A stretch of DNA of 64,000 nucleotides from Devosia nitrariae. Lineage in GTDB: Bacteria; Pseudomonadota; Alphaproteobacteria; Rhizobiales; Devosiaceae. The DNA is taken from assembly GCF_030160115.1 (NCBI RefSeq), contig NZ_BSNS01000015.1, forward strand, positions 62,001-126,000, given 5' to 3'. The notes beneath the pieces are model-generated. The model was given only the letters and a program-made list of their open reading frames with translations, was not told the DNA's origin and searched no databases. Of the stretch, positions 53,390 through 62,479 are shown piece by piece. Each line of letters starts with the position of its first letter. Positions within the stretch are counted from its first letter, which is position 1. Made by a program: the position numbers and the translations under genes.

Positions 53390-56376
53390 ATCACGTCGTC
53401 CCCTTGTGCCAGGCTCCACTCGGCCACCCGCGCCAAATGGTCGTAGGCACCGGCATAGCGCTGGTTCTCGACCGGCCGGATCTGCGCGGCCATCGGCGTG
53501 GCGCCATAGAGGAATTCATCGACATGACGATTCATCCGCCGCACCGCCTCGTCGGCCGCTCCCTCGAGTGTCCACCCCTCAGCGAGGGCGAACTCCCTGG
53601 GCAGGAAAGCCTCGGGGCCGAGGCTGACCTTGATGTAGGTCAAGGCGCTGGCGTGTGCCGGAGCGATGCCCTCCATGGCGCCCGCCCCGCTCATGGCCGC
53701 TTCGAGCAGCAGCTGTGGAGCATCGAAGGTGCGCATGTCGACCGGTTCCGGAACGCCGCCGGTCTTGAAGTCGATGATTTCGAGCGTGCCGTCGGCCATG
53801 ACGTCGATGCGGTCGGCTCGGCCGGCGAGGGTAAAGGGCTCCGCGTGCGCCAGCGTCCATTGGCCACGCACCTCGGCGTGGCGCTGCGCGATTTGCTCCT
53901 TCCGGGCGCGCTCGAAGTCGATGAACTGCGCGGCCGCCCGGTGGAAGCGCCTGAGCCAGATGTCGCGCCGATCGGCGATGGCCTCGAGCCCGGCAAAGGC
54001 GTCCGCCGCCATGCGCTCGAGCGTCTCCAGCGCGTCGGGCGCCGCCGGGTCGTGACCTTCAGCCACGAAGTCGCCGAAGATCTTGTGGATCAGCGTTCCC
54101 CGCTCGCGCGGGCCGGGATCCTCGCCCAGCCGGTCGACCTCGGAAAGCCTGAGGACGTGCTTGGCGTAAATATCGTAGGGCGAGCGCATGAGCGTCTCGA
54201 TCTCGGTGACCGAGAGCTTGCGCGGCCGCAGTTCTACAGGCGGATTGGGTGCCGGGATCGGCGCGGGCCGGGTCCGTCCTGCTGCGTCGAGCCGGCGGGC
54301 CAAGTCGAGCCACTGGCCTCCGCGCGTGTGCAGCATTGCTGCGCAGTCCGCACCGACGAACGCTTCGAGCCGCTGCACGAGCCGCGAGGCAACGGCCGGA
54401 CTGGTGCCCAGACGTTGGGAAAAGGCGAGGATGACGTCGTGATTGCCGAGCGCCATCTCGAAATCGTGCGCGGCAAGTCCCGTCTTGCGCTCGGGCGGCT
54501 CGAGGCCGGCGGCGAGCCGCATGCCGCGGCTGAGCCACGGACCGGGGTCCGCAGGTTCGGGCCATTTGTCCTCGTTGAGGCTGGCCAGGATCATGATGTC
54601 CGGGCTCTGCAGCCGCGCCTCGAGCTGGCCCCAGATGGCGATGTCGGCGCGCCGCGGGATCGCGTTGCGCACCTCGACGCCCCGCATCAGGGCAAAGAGC
54701 ACGCCGTCGAGGTCGCGCGGCGCGAACTCCGGCCCCTCGCCCACGTGCCGGACGAGTTCGTCGGCCCACTGGCGCAGCTCCGTTGCCCCAGGCAGGTCTG
54801 CGTCCGTCCCGGCGACGGCGTCGAACGCAGCGATCAGCGCATGGGCGAAGGCGCTCGCATCCGTCCGCGTTTGCTCGGCCAGCGTTCGCAACCGGCTGCA
54901 GGCATCCTCGAGACGTGCAAAGAGTGCGGCGGCGTCGGTCTTCGCATCCGCGTCGAGCCGCACGTCCTCGGCTTCGAGGAGCGCCAGCAATCCCGCGATC
55001 CCCGGCCTCGGTCGCCGTCCGCGCAGGAGCCCGAGGTCGATCCGCTCGGCGAGCCTGCCGACCCCGGCCCGCTCCATGCTGAGCCGCGCCGACGGATTGC
55101 GCAGGAGCGCCATCAGGTCGACAGGAGCGAAGTCGCTTTCAATGAGTGCCAGGATCTGCCGGACGAGCCGGCCGGCTGGCGAGTGGAAGAGCGGCTCGCC
55201 AGCCGCATCGTCGACCGTAACACCGAAGCGCCTGAGCTCGGCCGCAATGCGGCGGGCAAGGATTTGGTCGGGCGTGACGATGCCGACGCTCTTGCGGCGT
55301 TCCAGCCCATCACGGGCCGCGAGCGCCACGGCGCGCGCCTCCTCGTCCTCGGTGCGCGCCGCGATGATCGACATTCCCTGTGTTGCCTCAGACAGTGCCT
55401 GGGGCGGCAGGCGGTTGTCGGCCCAGAGCGCGGTCGTCTCGGTCAGCGCCAGGGTGTGCCGCACCATGACCGTGCGCGGGACGTTCGGCTCGCCGGCCAG
55501 CTCCACCACGTCGCCGATGCCGGCATCGAGCCGGCGCAGAAGCTTGGCAAGTCCGTATTGCGGATGCCCGTGCGGGTTGCGGCGCTCGTCGAGGAGCGCT
55601 GCGTGGTCGCGCTCACCAAGGCTGGTGTCGAACCCGGGCAGCACCAGCGCGCCCCGAGGCAGCGATTCGACGGCTGCCAGCAACGCTGCCGTAGCCGGGA
55701 TGGAGCCTGTCGAGCCTGCCGCGATCACCGGCCGCTCCCCGAACATCAGCGGCGCCGTCTGCGCCTGCCGGGCGAGCCGCTCGTTGCGCAAGACGAAGGT
55801 GTCCGCCTTGCCGCGTTCGGCCAGCACCTCCGGCCAATGGTCAAGCGCGATCTTGAGGAAGGCGAGCGTCTGCTGCCAGTTTTCCGCCAGTTCGTCCGGC
55901 ACGATGCGCTCGAGATCGGCGGCGCTGCGTCCCTCGGCCGCCAGGTCGTCGAGCAGATCGCCGAGCGATTCGGCGAGCGAGAGGATCTCGGCGGGGCCGG
56001 GCCGGTCGGCGAACGCCGCCTGCCCGGACGGCGTCGCCGCCCACGCCCCCACCAGCCGCGCGAGCGTCAAGCGCCGTTCCAGCGCCGAAACCGCCGGCGG
56101 GAGTGCCGAGGCGTCGAAGGGCGGCAGGAACGGCTCCTCGTCGGCCGTCTCCCCGCCGAAGGTTCGGATATCGGGCAGGAGGATCTGCCCGCGTCTGACG
56201 AAGGCATCGGCAAGCGCCAGCCGCGCCCGGCGAGTCGGCAGGATGATGGTGATGTCGGCCAGCCAGAACGGTCCGCTCTGCGGCCAGTCGCCGATCAGCG
56301 TCCCGTCCAGCACGCGCTCGGCGAGGATGTCGAGAAAGCGGGCATGGGGGGCGATGCTGTAGATGCGCCGGGTCAC
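53386..56376 (-). CDS. addB: Double-strand break repair protein AddB
   Basis: 996 residues from GTG complementary to 56374-56376 (GTG ACG CGG CGC ATC TAC: V/MTRRIYSIAPHARFLDIL), overlapping the upstream gene as GTGA; a longer frame upstream is not homologous. It is the alphaproteobacterial AddB type. The inactive helicase half begins TIILPTRRARLALADAF and has GFDTSLGERDHAALLDERRNPHGHPQYGL; the nuclease half has LAGRADRIDVMADGTLEIIDFKTGG. It partners AddA. The run MurU-like, addB, addA, trxA is on one strand with two overlaps, so it is probably one operon. Confidence 0.94.
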   Translation of the reverse strand: MTRRIYSIAPHARFLDILAERVLDGTLIGDWPQSGPFWLADITIILPTRRARLALADAFVRRGQILLPDIRTFGGETADEEPFLPPFDASALPPAVSALERRLTLARLVGAWAATPSGQAAFADRPGPAEILSLAESLGDLLDDLAAEGRSAADLERIVPDELAENWQQTLAFLKIALDHWPEVLAERGKADTFVLRNERLARQAQTAPLMFGERPVIAAGSTGSIPATAALLAAVESLPRGALVLPGFDTSLGERDHAALLDERRNPHGHPQYGLAKLLRRLDAGIGDVVELAGEPNVPRTVMVRHTLALTETTALWADNRLPPQALSEATQGMSIIAARTEDEEARAVALAARDGLERRKSVGIVTPDQILARRIAAELRRFGVTVDDAAGEPLFHSPAGRLVRQILALIESDFAPVDLMALLRNPSARLSMERAGVGRLAERIDLGLLRGRRPRPGIAGLLALLEAEDVRLDADAKTDAAALFARLEDACSRLRTLAEQTRTDASAFAHALIAAFDAVAGTDADLPGATELRQWADELVRHVGEGPEFAPRDLDGVLFALMRGVEVRNAIPRRADIAIWGQLEARLQSPDIMILASLNEDKWPEPADPGPWLSRGMRLAAGLEPPERKTGLAAHDFEMALGNHDVILAFSQRLGTSPAVASRLVQRLEAFVGADCAAMLHTRGGQWLDLARRLDAAGRTRPAPIPAPNPPVELRPRKLSVTEIETLMRSPYDIYAKHVLRLSEVDRLGEDPGPRERGTLIHKIFGDFVAEGHDPAAPDALETLERMAADAFAGLEAIADRRDIWLRRFHRAAAQFIDFERARKEQIAQRHAEVRGQWTLAHAEPFTLAGRADRIDVMADGTLEIIDFKTGGVPEPVDMRTFDAPQLLLEAAMSGAGAMEGIAPAHASALTYIKVSLGPEAFLPREFALAEGWTLEGAADEAVRRMNRHVDEFLYGATPMAAQIRPVENQRYAGAYDHLARVAEWSLAQGDDVI

Positions 56377-57071
56377 GCCACCGCCTCTTCGGCCGCTGCC
56401 AACGCCTCGAGGTCGCCAACGTGATACCAGGGCGCATCGAGTGGCGCGCCTGCAAGCCGCCCGCATTCGAGGGCCCGCTCAAACAGGGTGTACAGTGAAA
56501 ACGGGCCCTGCGGAGCGGTCTCGAACAGGCGCCGCTCGACAAGCGCCGCTCCCGCGTAGATGACCGGTAGCCCGCTGTCGTAGGTTACCTGCCCTGTCGG
56601 CGCGAGACAGAAATCATGACTGCGGGCGATCCCCATGGTGCGTATGGGATGGACGCAGAGCAGGCTGATATCGGCGGCCAGCGCTCCATGTCGCTCGATG
56701 AGCCGCGTCAGCGGTCTGTCGGCGCCGAGCGGCCAGAAGGCATCGGTGTTCATGACGAGGATCGGATCGCCTGAAAGATGCGCAAGGCCGTTGCGTACCC
56801 CGCCGCCCGTGCCCAGCAGCTCCCGCTCGACCAGCACGGAGAAATCGGGGTGGCCGGCGAAATGCGCAACGATCTGGTCGCTGAGGTGATGGGCGTTGAC
56901 CGCAAAGCGCGTCGCGCCCTCGGCCCGGGCATTGGCAATGACGCGGTCGATGAGCGCGATACCGCGGATCGGGATCAACGGCTTGGGGCGCTCATGCGTC
57001 AACGGCTGCATGCGGCTGCCGTATCCGGCAGCCAGCAGCATGACATCGGGGAATCGCTCGATATCGCTCAT
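56373..57071 (-). CDS. MurU-like sugar-1-phosphate nucleotidyltransferase
   Basis: 232 residues. The nucleotide-binding signature is MLLAAGYGSRMQPLTHERPKPLIPI, with the metal-binding Asp in ILVMNTDAFWP. In Pseudomonas and Caulobacter MurU (N-acetylmuramate-1-phosphate uridylyltransferase) works with the kinase AmgK in peptidoglycan recycling. In many Rhizobiales tsaE and amgK are directly upstream of this gene; here that place is held by a repeat and an FKBP gene. Assignment to MurU rests on similarity and the addB neighbour and is probable, not certain. Confidence 0.82.
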   Translation of the reverse strand: MSDIERFPDVMLLAAGYGSRMQPLTHERPKPLIPIRGIALIDRVIANARAEGATRFAVNAHHLSDQIVAHFAGHPDFSVLVERELLGTGGGVRNGLAHLSGDPILVMNTDAFWPLGADRPLTRLIERHGALAADISLLCVHPIRTMGIARSHDFCLAPTGQVTYDSGLPVIYAGAALVERRLFETAPQGPFSLYTLFERALECGRLAGAPLDAPWYHVGDLEALAAAEEAVA

Positions 57072-57103
57072 GGAGCGATATGAGCGGTGGCGGACTGGCC
57101 TGT

Positions 57104-57210
57104 CTACAGCATCGGACCGAAAAGTGGATGCCGCTTTTCGGGCGAATCCGATGCGACGACTGAGGGCTGGAGCGCGCGATTTGATTCAGTCAAATCGCAT
57201 CGCGCTCTAC
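57104..57210. repeat. Double-hairpin intergenic repeat, variant stem
   Basis: GCATCGGACCGAAAAG...CTTTTCGGGCGAATCCGATGC: hairpin 1 has a different sequence from other copies but pairs fully. Hairpin 2 is canonical (GAGCGCGCGATTTGAT...TCAAATCGCATCGCGCTC), ending TAC. Confidence 0.8.
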
Positions 57211-57217
57211 ACCGGCG

Positions 57218-57655
57218 TCAGGCCGCCTGCACGATCTCGACCAGTTCGACGTCGAAGACCAGGTCCTTGCCGGCCAGCGGATGATTGGCGTCGAGCTGGA
57301 CGGTTGCCGCATCGACCCCGACGACCGTCAGCGGCACGACGCGACCATCTTGAGTGCGCGCCTGCAGCTGCGTGCCGAGGGCAAGGTCGATATTGGCCGG
57401 CACGCTGGCGCGGTCGACGGTCTGTATAGCTTCAGGGCGATGGGGGCCGTAAGCGGCCTCTGAAGGGATGGTCACGGTGTTCTTCTCGCCCACCTCCATG
57501 CCGTTGAGGTGGTCCTCGAGCCCGCGGATGACCTCGCCGGCGCCAAGCGTAACCTGCAGTGGTTCGCGCCCCTGCGATGTATCGAACTCGGTGCCGTCCG
57601 TTAGTCGTCCGGTATAGTTGATGCGCACGGTATCGCCCGTCTTGGCCTGTGTCAT
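57218..57655 (-). CDS. FKBP-type peptidyl-prolyl isomerase (SlyD-like)
   Basis: 145 residues from the ATG complementary to 57653-57655, with AAAGGACGACAG before it. The FKBP domain is interrupted by the insert-in-flap as in SlyD: GDTVRINYTGRLTDGTEFDTS, GAGEVIRGLEDHLNGMEVGEKNTVTIPSEAAYG, then the flap region and DANHPLAGKDLVFDVELVEI, the SlyD/FkpB signature. It lacks the His-rich metal-binding tail of E. coli SlyD. It is a cytosolic folding factor. Confidence 0.92.
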   Translation of the reverse strand: MTQAKTGDTVRINYTGRLTDGTEFDTSQGREPLQVTLGAGEVIRGLEDHLNGMEVGEKNTVTIPSEAAYGPHRPEAIQTVDRASVPANIDLALGTQLQARTQDGRVVPLTVVGVDAATVQLDANHPLAGKDLVFDVELVEIVQAA

Positions 57656-57893
57656 GGCTGTCGTCCTTTGGATTGTGTTGGGGACAATGGGGTCGGCCGT
57701 TGGCTCTCGACCCTGTCCATGTTCATCCACGCGGCAAGCGCGTAGCGCGAAACATCATTTTAGGCCTTGAGCCCTCGGTGTAAACCGCCTGATTGTTCGA
57801 GGGTTCCGTCCTGCGCTTGCGGCCTCGGTCTTCACAGGGGCCCAAGAGGTGGCTAACCAGTAGGGATAGCTGAGAACCGGACCGCGAGACAGC

Positions 57894-60287
57894 ATGCCTC
57901 AGATAGTCGCCGCAACCACCTTTGTTAGCCGCCTTCTGGGTGGCCTGTTGTTGACGATGGTCATGGCCGGGTCGCCCGGTGCCCTGGCCCAGGATCCGTT
58001 CGGATTGACGGGCGGAACTGCGCAGGAAACGTCCGCCCCTGCCGCTACCCCGCTCGAAACTCTGATCGAGGTGCTCAAGGACGATGCCGCCCGCCAGGCG
58101 CTGATCGAGGAGCTGGAGACGCGCGCGGCAGGTGCTGCCGGCACGGATACCGCGGCAGGCGAGCAAGCCGGTGCATCCGATATTTCCGGGGAAGCCGCTA
58201 CGATCGGCGGCGAGATCGCCCAATTCACCCAGCAGGCCTCCGAGTCGGCGGCCGAGACCGTCGACGAGGTCTGGCGACAGGTCCGCCGCATTCCCGCCAT
58301 TTTCAGCGCCTTCGGCGCGGCGGACTACAGGGCGATCGGCTGGATCGTCCTCGATCTGCTCGCTGTCGTCGTCATCACCTACGGCACCTATTTCGCCATC
58401 CGCTTCCTTACCGAACGATTCCGCCGCCTCGCCGACCTGCGCGCGGTCGCCGCTGGCCGAGGGGCGGTGCTGCTGGCCGCCTTCGTCATCCTTATTTCCA
58501 ATCTCGCCATCGTATTGGCGGCGTGGGCCGCCGGATACGTCGTCACCCTCTCGCTGGTGGGCAATGCCGGAGAGGTGGCGTTCCACCACTCCCTGTTCCT
58601 CAACGCGTTCCTTATCGTCGAGGTCGTGCAAGCGGGTGCCCGCGCGGTCCTGGCGCCCCGCCGCCCGGACCTGCGGCTGCTGCGGGTCCCCGACGAGGAT
58701 GCCTGGATGCTGACCGGCTGGCTGCGATGGGCGACGTCGATCTTCGCCTTCGGGCAGTTTCTGCTCGTGCCGGTCTTTGCCCGGTTCGTGTCCTTTACCG
58801 CCGCCCAGGCCCTGTCGGTGCTGATCTACGTCGCCGTCCTGGCGATGGCGATCAATCTGGTGCTGCGGCTGCGCCAGACGGTCGCGGACTGGCTGACTGG
58901 CTTGACGAGCAAGGACCCCGGCGGCGTGCTGCACTTTTCCGCTCGCTACTGGCACGTACCGGTATTGATCTATCTCATCGTGCTCTTTGCGGTGGTTATC
59001 GTCTGGCCGCAGGGAGTGCTGGTTTCCATGCTGAGCGCGACCCTCAAGATCATCCTCGCAATGGTTCTTGGCGCCATAGCCGCCGGCATTCTGGCGCGGG
59101 TGATCATGACCGGCGTCAGGCTTCCACCCAACATCAACACCCGCATTCCCTTGCTCGAGCGGCGCCTCAATGCCTTCGTGCCGAGGGCGCTGACGGTATT
59201 GCGGATCCTCGTCTTCATGCTGGTCGTCGCCATCACCCTCGATACCATCGGGCTCTTCAGCATTTCCGGCTGGCTCTCCTCCGAATTCGGCACCCGCTTG
59301 GCCGCTTCGCTGCTGACCCTGGCTTTCATATTCAGTGTCGCTTTCTTTGCCTGGCTGGCGCTGACCTCCTGGGTCGACTACCGGCTGCTGCCTGCCAACG
59401 GTGCGGTCAAGTCGCGTGAACGCACCCTGCTGGTCCTTGCGCGCAATGCGGCGACCATCGCCATCATTGTCTTCACGCTGATGTTCACGCTCTCCGAGAT
59501 CGGCCTCGACATCGCTCCGCTCCTCGCTTCGGCGGGCATCATCGGCCTCGCCGTCGGCTTCGGCGCCCAGAAGGCGGTACAGGACATCATCACCGGCATC
59601 TTCATTCAACTGGAAGGTGCTATCGACGTCGGTGACGTCGTCACTATCGGCGGCATCTCGGGCAGCGTCGAGCGTCTGACCATCCGTTCGGCGGGATTGC
59701 GCGACGTCAACGGCATCTACCACATCGTCCCGTTCTCTTCGGTCGACACCGTCTCAAATTTCATGCGCGGTTTCGCGTTTGCCTTGGCCGACATCGGCGT
59801 CGCCTACCGCGAGAATCTCGACGAGGTGAAGCAGGCCATGCTCGATGCCTATGAGGAACTGAAAAAGAACGAGACGGTCGCTGACGACCTCGTCGAGCCC
59901 GAGCTCGAATGGATGGGCATCGACAAGTTCGCCGACAGCGCCATGATCGTGCGCGCCCGCATCAAGACCCTCCCTGGGCGCCAATGGGCGGTCAATCGGG
60001 CCTACAATGCCGAGATCAAGACGATCTTCGACGCGCGCGGCATAGAGATCCCGTTCCCGCACCAGACCGTCTATTTCGGAGAGGACAAATCCGGCAACGC
60101 TCCGCCCATGCACATGGTCAGCGTCATCAAGCGCTCGCATACCGCCGATGATGAGCGCCGTGCGCCCGCTTCGCCACCCAAGGCCGAAACCGTCGAACCG
60201 GAAATCGCTGCGCCGCCTCGCCCGGCCGAGCCCTCTCCTCCCGAAGTTCCCGATGCCGACGATTTCACTCCCCCCGACGATCGCTAG
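57894..60287 (+). CDS. Large MscS-family mechanosensitive channel
   Basis: 797 residues. Signal peptide MPQIVAATTFVSRLLGGLLLTMVMAGSPGALAQ, a short periplasmic part (to about 125), about ten TM helices (from residue 140 to 565) and the C-terminal MscS pore and beta domain: LASAGIIGLAVGFGAQKAVQDIITGIFIQLEGAIDVGDVVTIGGISGSVE and VPFSSVDTVSNF. It is of the large YbiO/MscM-like class, not the 286-residue MscS. It releases solutes at hypo-osmotic shock. The Pro/Glu/Ala-rich C-terminal tail is probably disordered. The TAG stop is in a repeat. Confidence 0.9.
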   Translation: MPQIVAATTFVSRLLGGLLLTMVMAGSPGALAQDPFGLTGGTAQETSAPAATPLETLIEVLKDDAARQALIEELETRAAGAAGTDTAAGEQAGASDISGEAATIGGEIAQFTQQASESAAETVDEVWRQVRRIPAIFSAFGAADYRAIGWIVLDLLAVVVITYGTYFAIRFLTERFRRLADLRAVAAGRGAVLLAAFVILISNLAIVLAAWAAGYVVTLSLVGNAGEVAFHHSLFLNAFLIVEVVQAGARAVLAPRRPDLRLLRVPDEDAWMLTGWLRWATSIFAFGQFLLVPVFARFVSFTAAQALSVLIYVAVLAMAINLVLRLRQTVADWLTGLTSKDPGGVLHFSARYWHVPVLIYLIVLFAVVIVWPQGVLVSMLSATLKIILAMVLGAIAAGILARVIMTGVRLPPNINTRIPLLERRLNAFVPRALTVLRILVFMLVVAITLDTIGLFSISGWLSSEFGTRLAASLLTLAFIFSVAFFAWLALTSWVDYRLLPANGAVKSRERTLLVLARNAATIAIIVFTLMFTLSEIGLDIAPLLASAGIIGLAVGFGAQKAVQDIITGIFIQLEGAIDVGDVVTIGGISGSVERLTIRSAGLRDVNGIYHIVPFSSVDTVSNFMRGFAFALADIGVAYRENLDEVKQAMLDAYEELKKNETVADDLVEPELEWMGIDKFADSAMIVRARIKTLPGRQWAVNRAYNAEIKTIFDARGIEIPFPHQTVYFGEDKSGNAPPMHMVSVIKRSHTADDERRAPASPPKAETVEPEIAAPPRPAEPSPPEVPDADDFTPPDDR

Positions 60288-60414
60288 AGCAACGTGCGAA
60301 AAGAGCCTGTCGCGGACGTGATCCGGCACGGGCACCGGCTGTTCGCAAAGAACGTTGCGAAAGCAATGAACTAGAGCCGACGCACTGGCTCCATCGGAGC
60401 GCACGATGCCCTAG
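60285..60414. repeat. Double-hairpin intergenic repeat, variant stem
   Basis: TAGAGCAACGTGCGAA...TTCGCAAAGAACGTTGC: the hairpin 1 arms GCAACGT/ACGTTGC differ from other copies but match each other. Hairpin 2 is diverged; it ends CCCTAG. The first TAG is the MscS stop codon. Confidence 0.75.
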
Positions 60415-60491
60415 CTCGCATCGACCTGGTGCAACCCCGCCTTGTCCGGGAAACGCTGGCAAGCCGGCGCGAACCGGCCTATATCGATGTC

Positions 60492-61172
60492 ATGATCATC
60501 GATGACAGCGACATTGCCCTGAAGCCTTTCGAGGCCGTCATCTTCGACATGGACGGCACCATTCTCGATACCGAAAGCGTTTTCCGCACCATCGTCTTCG
60601 AAGTCTGCGAAGAACTCGGCTTCGAAATGACCGACAACGTGCATCTGTCGATGGTGGGGTCCAGCCACGAAAAGACCAACCAGCTTCTGATCGAAGCTTA
60701 TGGGGTGAGCTTTCCCTATGCGCTGTTCGACGAGAAATGCCGGTTCAGCATGCGCAATCGCATACATGATGTGCCGGTCAAGGCCGGAGCGCGCGAGATC
60801 CTCTCCGAGCTGCGCGAGCGCGGCATTCCCACGGCCGTCGCCACCTCCTCGCGCCGTGCCCATGTCGACCTGCACCTGACCAAGGCCGGGCTGATCGGCA
60901 TGTTCGACGCCATCGTCACCCGCGACGACGTCATCAATCCGAAGCCCAATCCCGAGCCCTACCTCACGGCCGCGGCCCGGCTCGGCATCGAACCGGTCGA
61001 GTGCCTGGCGCTCGAGGATAGCTATTCGGGCGTGCGTGCAGCGCATGCTGCCGGCATGCAGACGGTGATGGTGCCCGACCTCGTGCATCCGAGCGAAGAA
61101 ATCCGCGCCCTCGGCATCGCCATAATGGAGAGTCTCCATCACGTACGCCGGGCCGCCTTCCCCGTGCGGTAG
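60492..61172 (+). CDS. HAD-superfamily phosphatase (beta-phosphoglucomutase/GS1-like)
   Basis: 226 residues from ATG 60492 (MIIDDSDIALKPFEAVIFDMDGTILDTESVF); a GTG at 60429 gives 21 more residues of no homology. HAD motif I is DMDGTILDTES, motif II TAVATSSRRAHVDLHL, motif III with the Lys in NPKPNPEPYLTAA, and motif IV LALEDSYSGVRAAHAAGM. The cap is of the small helical C1 type. Enzymes of this group act on sugar phosphates or phosphoglycolate; the substrate here is unknown. Confidence 0.87.
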   Translation: MIIDDSDIALKPFEAVIFDMDGTILDTESVFRTIVFEVCEELGFEMTDNVHLSMVGSSHEKTNQLLIEAYGVSFPYALFDEKCRFSMRNRIHDVPVKAGAREILSELRERGIPTAVATSSRRAHVDLHLTKAGLIGMFDAIVTRDDVINPKPNPEPYLTAAARLGIEPVECLALEDSYSGVRAAHAAGMQTVMVPDLVHPSEEIRALGIAIMESLHHVRRAAFPVR

Positions 61173-61281
61173 CGCAAACGCACCGCCCGTTTTGCGTAAA
61201 CTTTTAGCGGTTGGCTTAAGTCCCGCTTTGCCCTGACCCAAATCATTGCAATTCAAGGGTTTTCAGCTCCACACGCGGCTG

Positions 61282-61328
61282 TTAACCGTGTTTTAAGCTG
61301 CTAACGGTTATGGTTAACCGCTGGTAAA
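61282..61328. promoter_or_regulatory. Two CtrA-like boxes upstream of the cell-wall hydrolase
   Basis: TTAACCGTGTTTTAA (61282-61296) is an exact TTAA-N7-TTAA and TTAACCGCTGGTAAA (61314-61328) is TTAA-N7-TAAA. They are 32 bp apart in the 411-bp gap between the HAD gene and the SleB-type hydrolase gene. A TATA-poor promoter is not obvious; a repeat copy (61374-61454) lies between the boxes and the gene. Confidence 0.5.
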
Positions 61329-61373
61329 TTTTGTGTTTCTTTGCGCGCCGGCCTCGGCTAGGGTGCTCACCGC

Positions 61374-61454
61374 TAGAGCGGGATGCGAAAACGTGGGTAC
61401 CGGTTTTTCGCGAACAATCCCGCGACAACGAAGTTAGAGCGCGATCGCGCTCCA
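61374..61454. repeat. Double-hairpin intergenic repeat, type I with shortened hairpin 2
   Basis: TAGAGCGGGATGCGAAAA-CGTGGGTACCGG-TTTTTCGCG...ATCCCGC, then GACAACGAAG, then hairpin 2 reduced to the perfect palindrome GAGCGCGATCGCGCTC. The inner arms were lost evenly from both sides. Confidence 0.8.
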
Positions 61455-61583
61455 AGTGACTATCGGAATGCTTGAGGGCATTCCTGCGCGATTTCCGCAC
61501 GAGACGCCTGTGCGGGGCCATCGCGCCTCTGGGGTAACCGGGGCTCGGCCGATCGGCCGGGGCTGTTGGGGAAGGACGGGGCA

Positions 61584-62462
61584 TTGACGCCAAACAGGGT
61601 CGCTATCGGCATGCGCGCCGCCATGCACGCGTTTGCGGCTGCCGCTGTGGCTTTCCTCGTTGCAATTCCTGGCGCCGCGTCTGCGCAGACCCTCGAAGTC
61701 TTCCCGCTGGATGCCCCTCAATCCGTGGCTGAGCTGCGTTCACAGCCGGCGCTGGGTGCATCCGTCCTGCAGCCGGAGCTTGGCCAGCGGGTGCTGACCC
61801 CGCAATTGCTTGCCAACTACGTCGAGCGGCAGACGGCGCTTCATGCTTTCAACGGCTTCAGACCAGGCGGTGCGGGCGAGCTGACCGAAGAGGTCCTGCT
61901 GGGCTACATCGCCCGCAACTCGCACGGCAACGGCGCGCTCGACGCCATCGCCGCCGTCACCGATGCTGCACCGCAGCCGGGCCTCACCGCCAGCGTTCTC
62001 GAGCAATATATCCGGGACGGATATCTCCCCACGAGCCGGCGCGTCGAGATCGCCTCCACTGAGCGCGATTGCCTCGCTCAGGCGATCTATCACGAGGCAC
62101 GCGGTGAATCGGCGGAGGGACAACTCGCGGTTGCCAACATCATCGTCAACCGGGCCGTCTCCCGCCGCTATCCGTCGAGCCTGTGTGGTGTCGTCTACCA
62201 GAACGCCGACAAGGGGCGCTATCGCTGCCAGTTCACTTTCGCCTGCGACGGCCGTGCCGATACGCCGACCGAGCGCCGCGCCTGGGCGCGCTCGCAGAGC
62301 CTCGCCGAGAAGGTCTACGCCCGCTACGCCCAGGGTAAATCGCTCGGCATGCTGCCTAAATCGGCGCTCTTCTACCACACGACCAATGTGCGCCCGAACT
62401 GGGCCTATACCTATAGCCGCGTCGCCCAGATCGGCGCCCACATCTTCTACGCGCCCAACTGA
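61584..62462 (+). CDS. Secreted cell-wall hydrolase (SleB/Hydrolase_2 type)
   Basis: 292 residues from TTG 61584, with GGAAGGACGGGGCA before it; ATG 61611 is the alternative start. Signal peptide FAAAAVAFLVAIPGAASAQ. The C-terminal domain (about 165-290) is the SleB-type muramidase: DCLAQAIYHEARGESAEGQLAVANIIVNRAVSRRYPSSLCGVVYQNAD, with the active-site Glu in YHEARGE, and CQFTFACDGRAD. The region between is unknown. It would cut peptidoglycan glycan strands in the periplasm. CtrA-like boxes upstream suggest cell-cycle control. Confidence 0.87.
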   Translation: MTPNRVAIGMRAAMHAFAAAAVAFLVAIPGAASAQTLEVFPLDAPQSVAELRSQPALGASVLQPELGQRVLTPQLLANYVERQTALHAFNGFRPGGAGELTEEVLLGYIARNSHGNGALDAIAAVTDAAPQPGLTASVLEQYIRDGYLPTSRRVEIASTERDCLAQAIYHEARGESAEGQLAVANIIVNRAVSRRYPSSLCGVVYQNADKGRYRCQFTFACDGRADTPTERRAWARSQSLAEKVYARYAQGKSLGMLPKSALFYHTTNVRPNWAYTYSRVAQIGAHIFYAPN

Positions 62463-62479
62463 GTCTCTGCCGGGATCGG

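Noticed and set aside
53269..56424. Very long plus-strand open frames across addB (also 54443-56362)
   Set aside because: They are opposite addB and rich in Arg, Gly, Pro and Ser, typical of shadow frames in high-GC DNA. addB has clear domains and overlapping neighbours.
57723..59723. 666-codon minus-strand frame opposite the MscS gene
   Set aside because: Asp/Gly/Gln/Arg-rich shadow translation; MscS motifs on the plus strand are clear.
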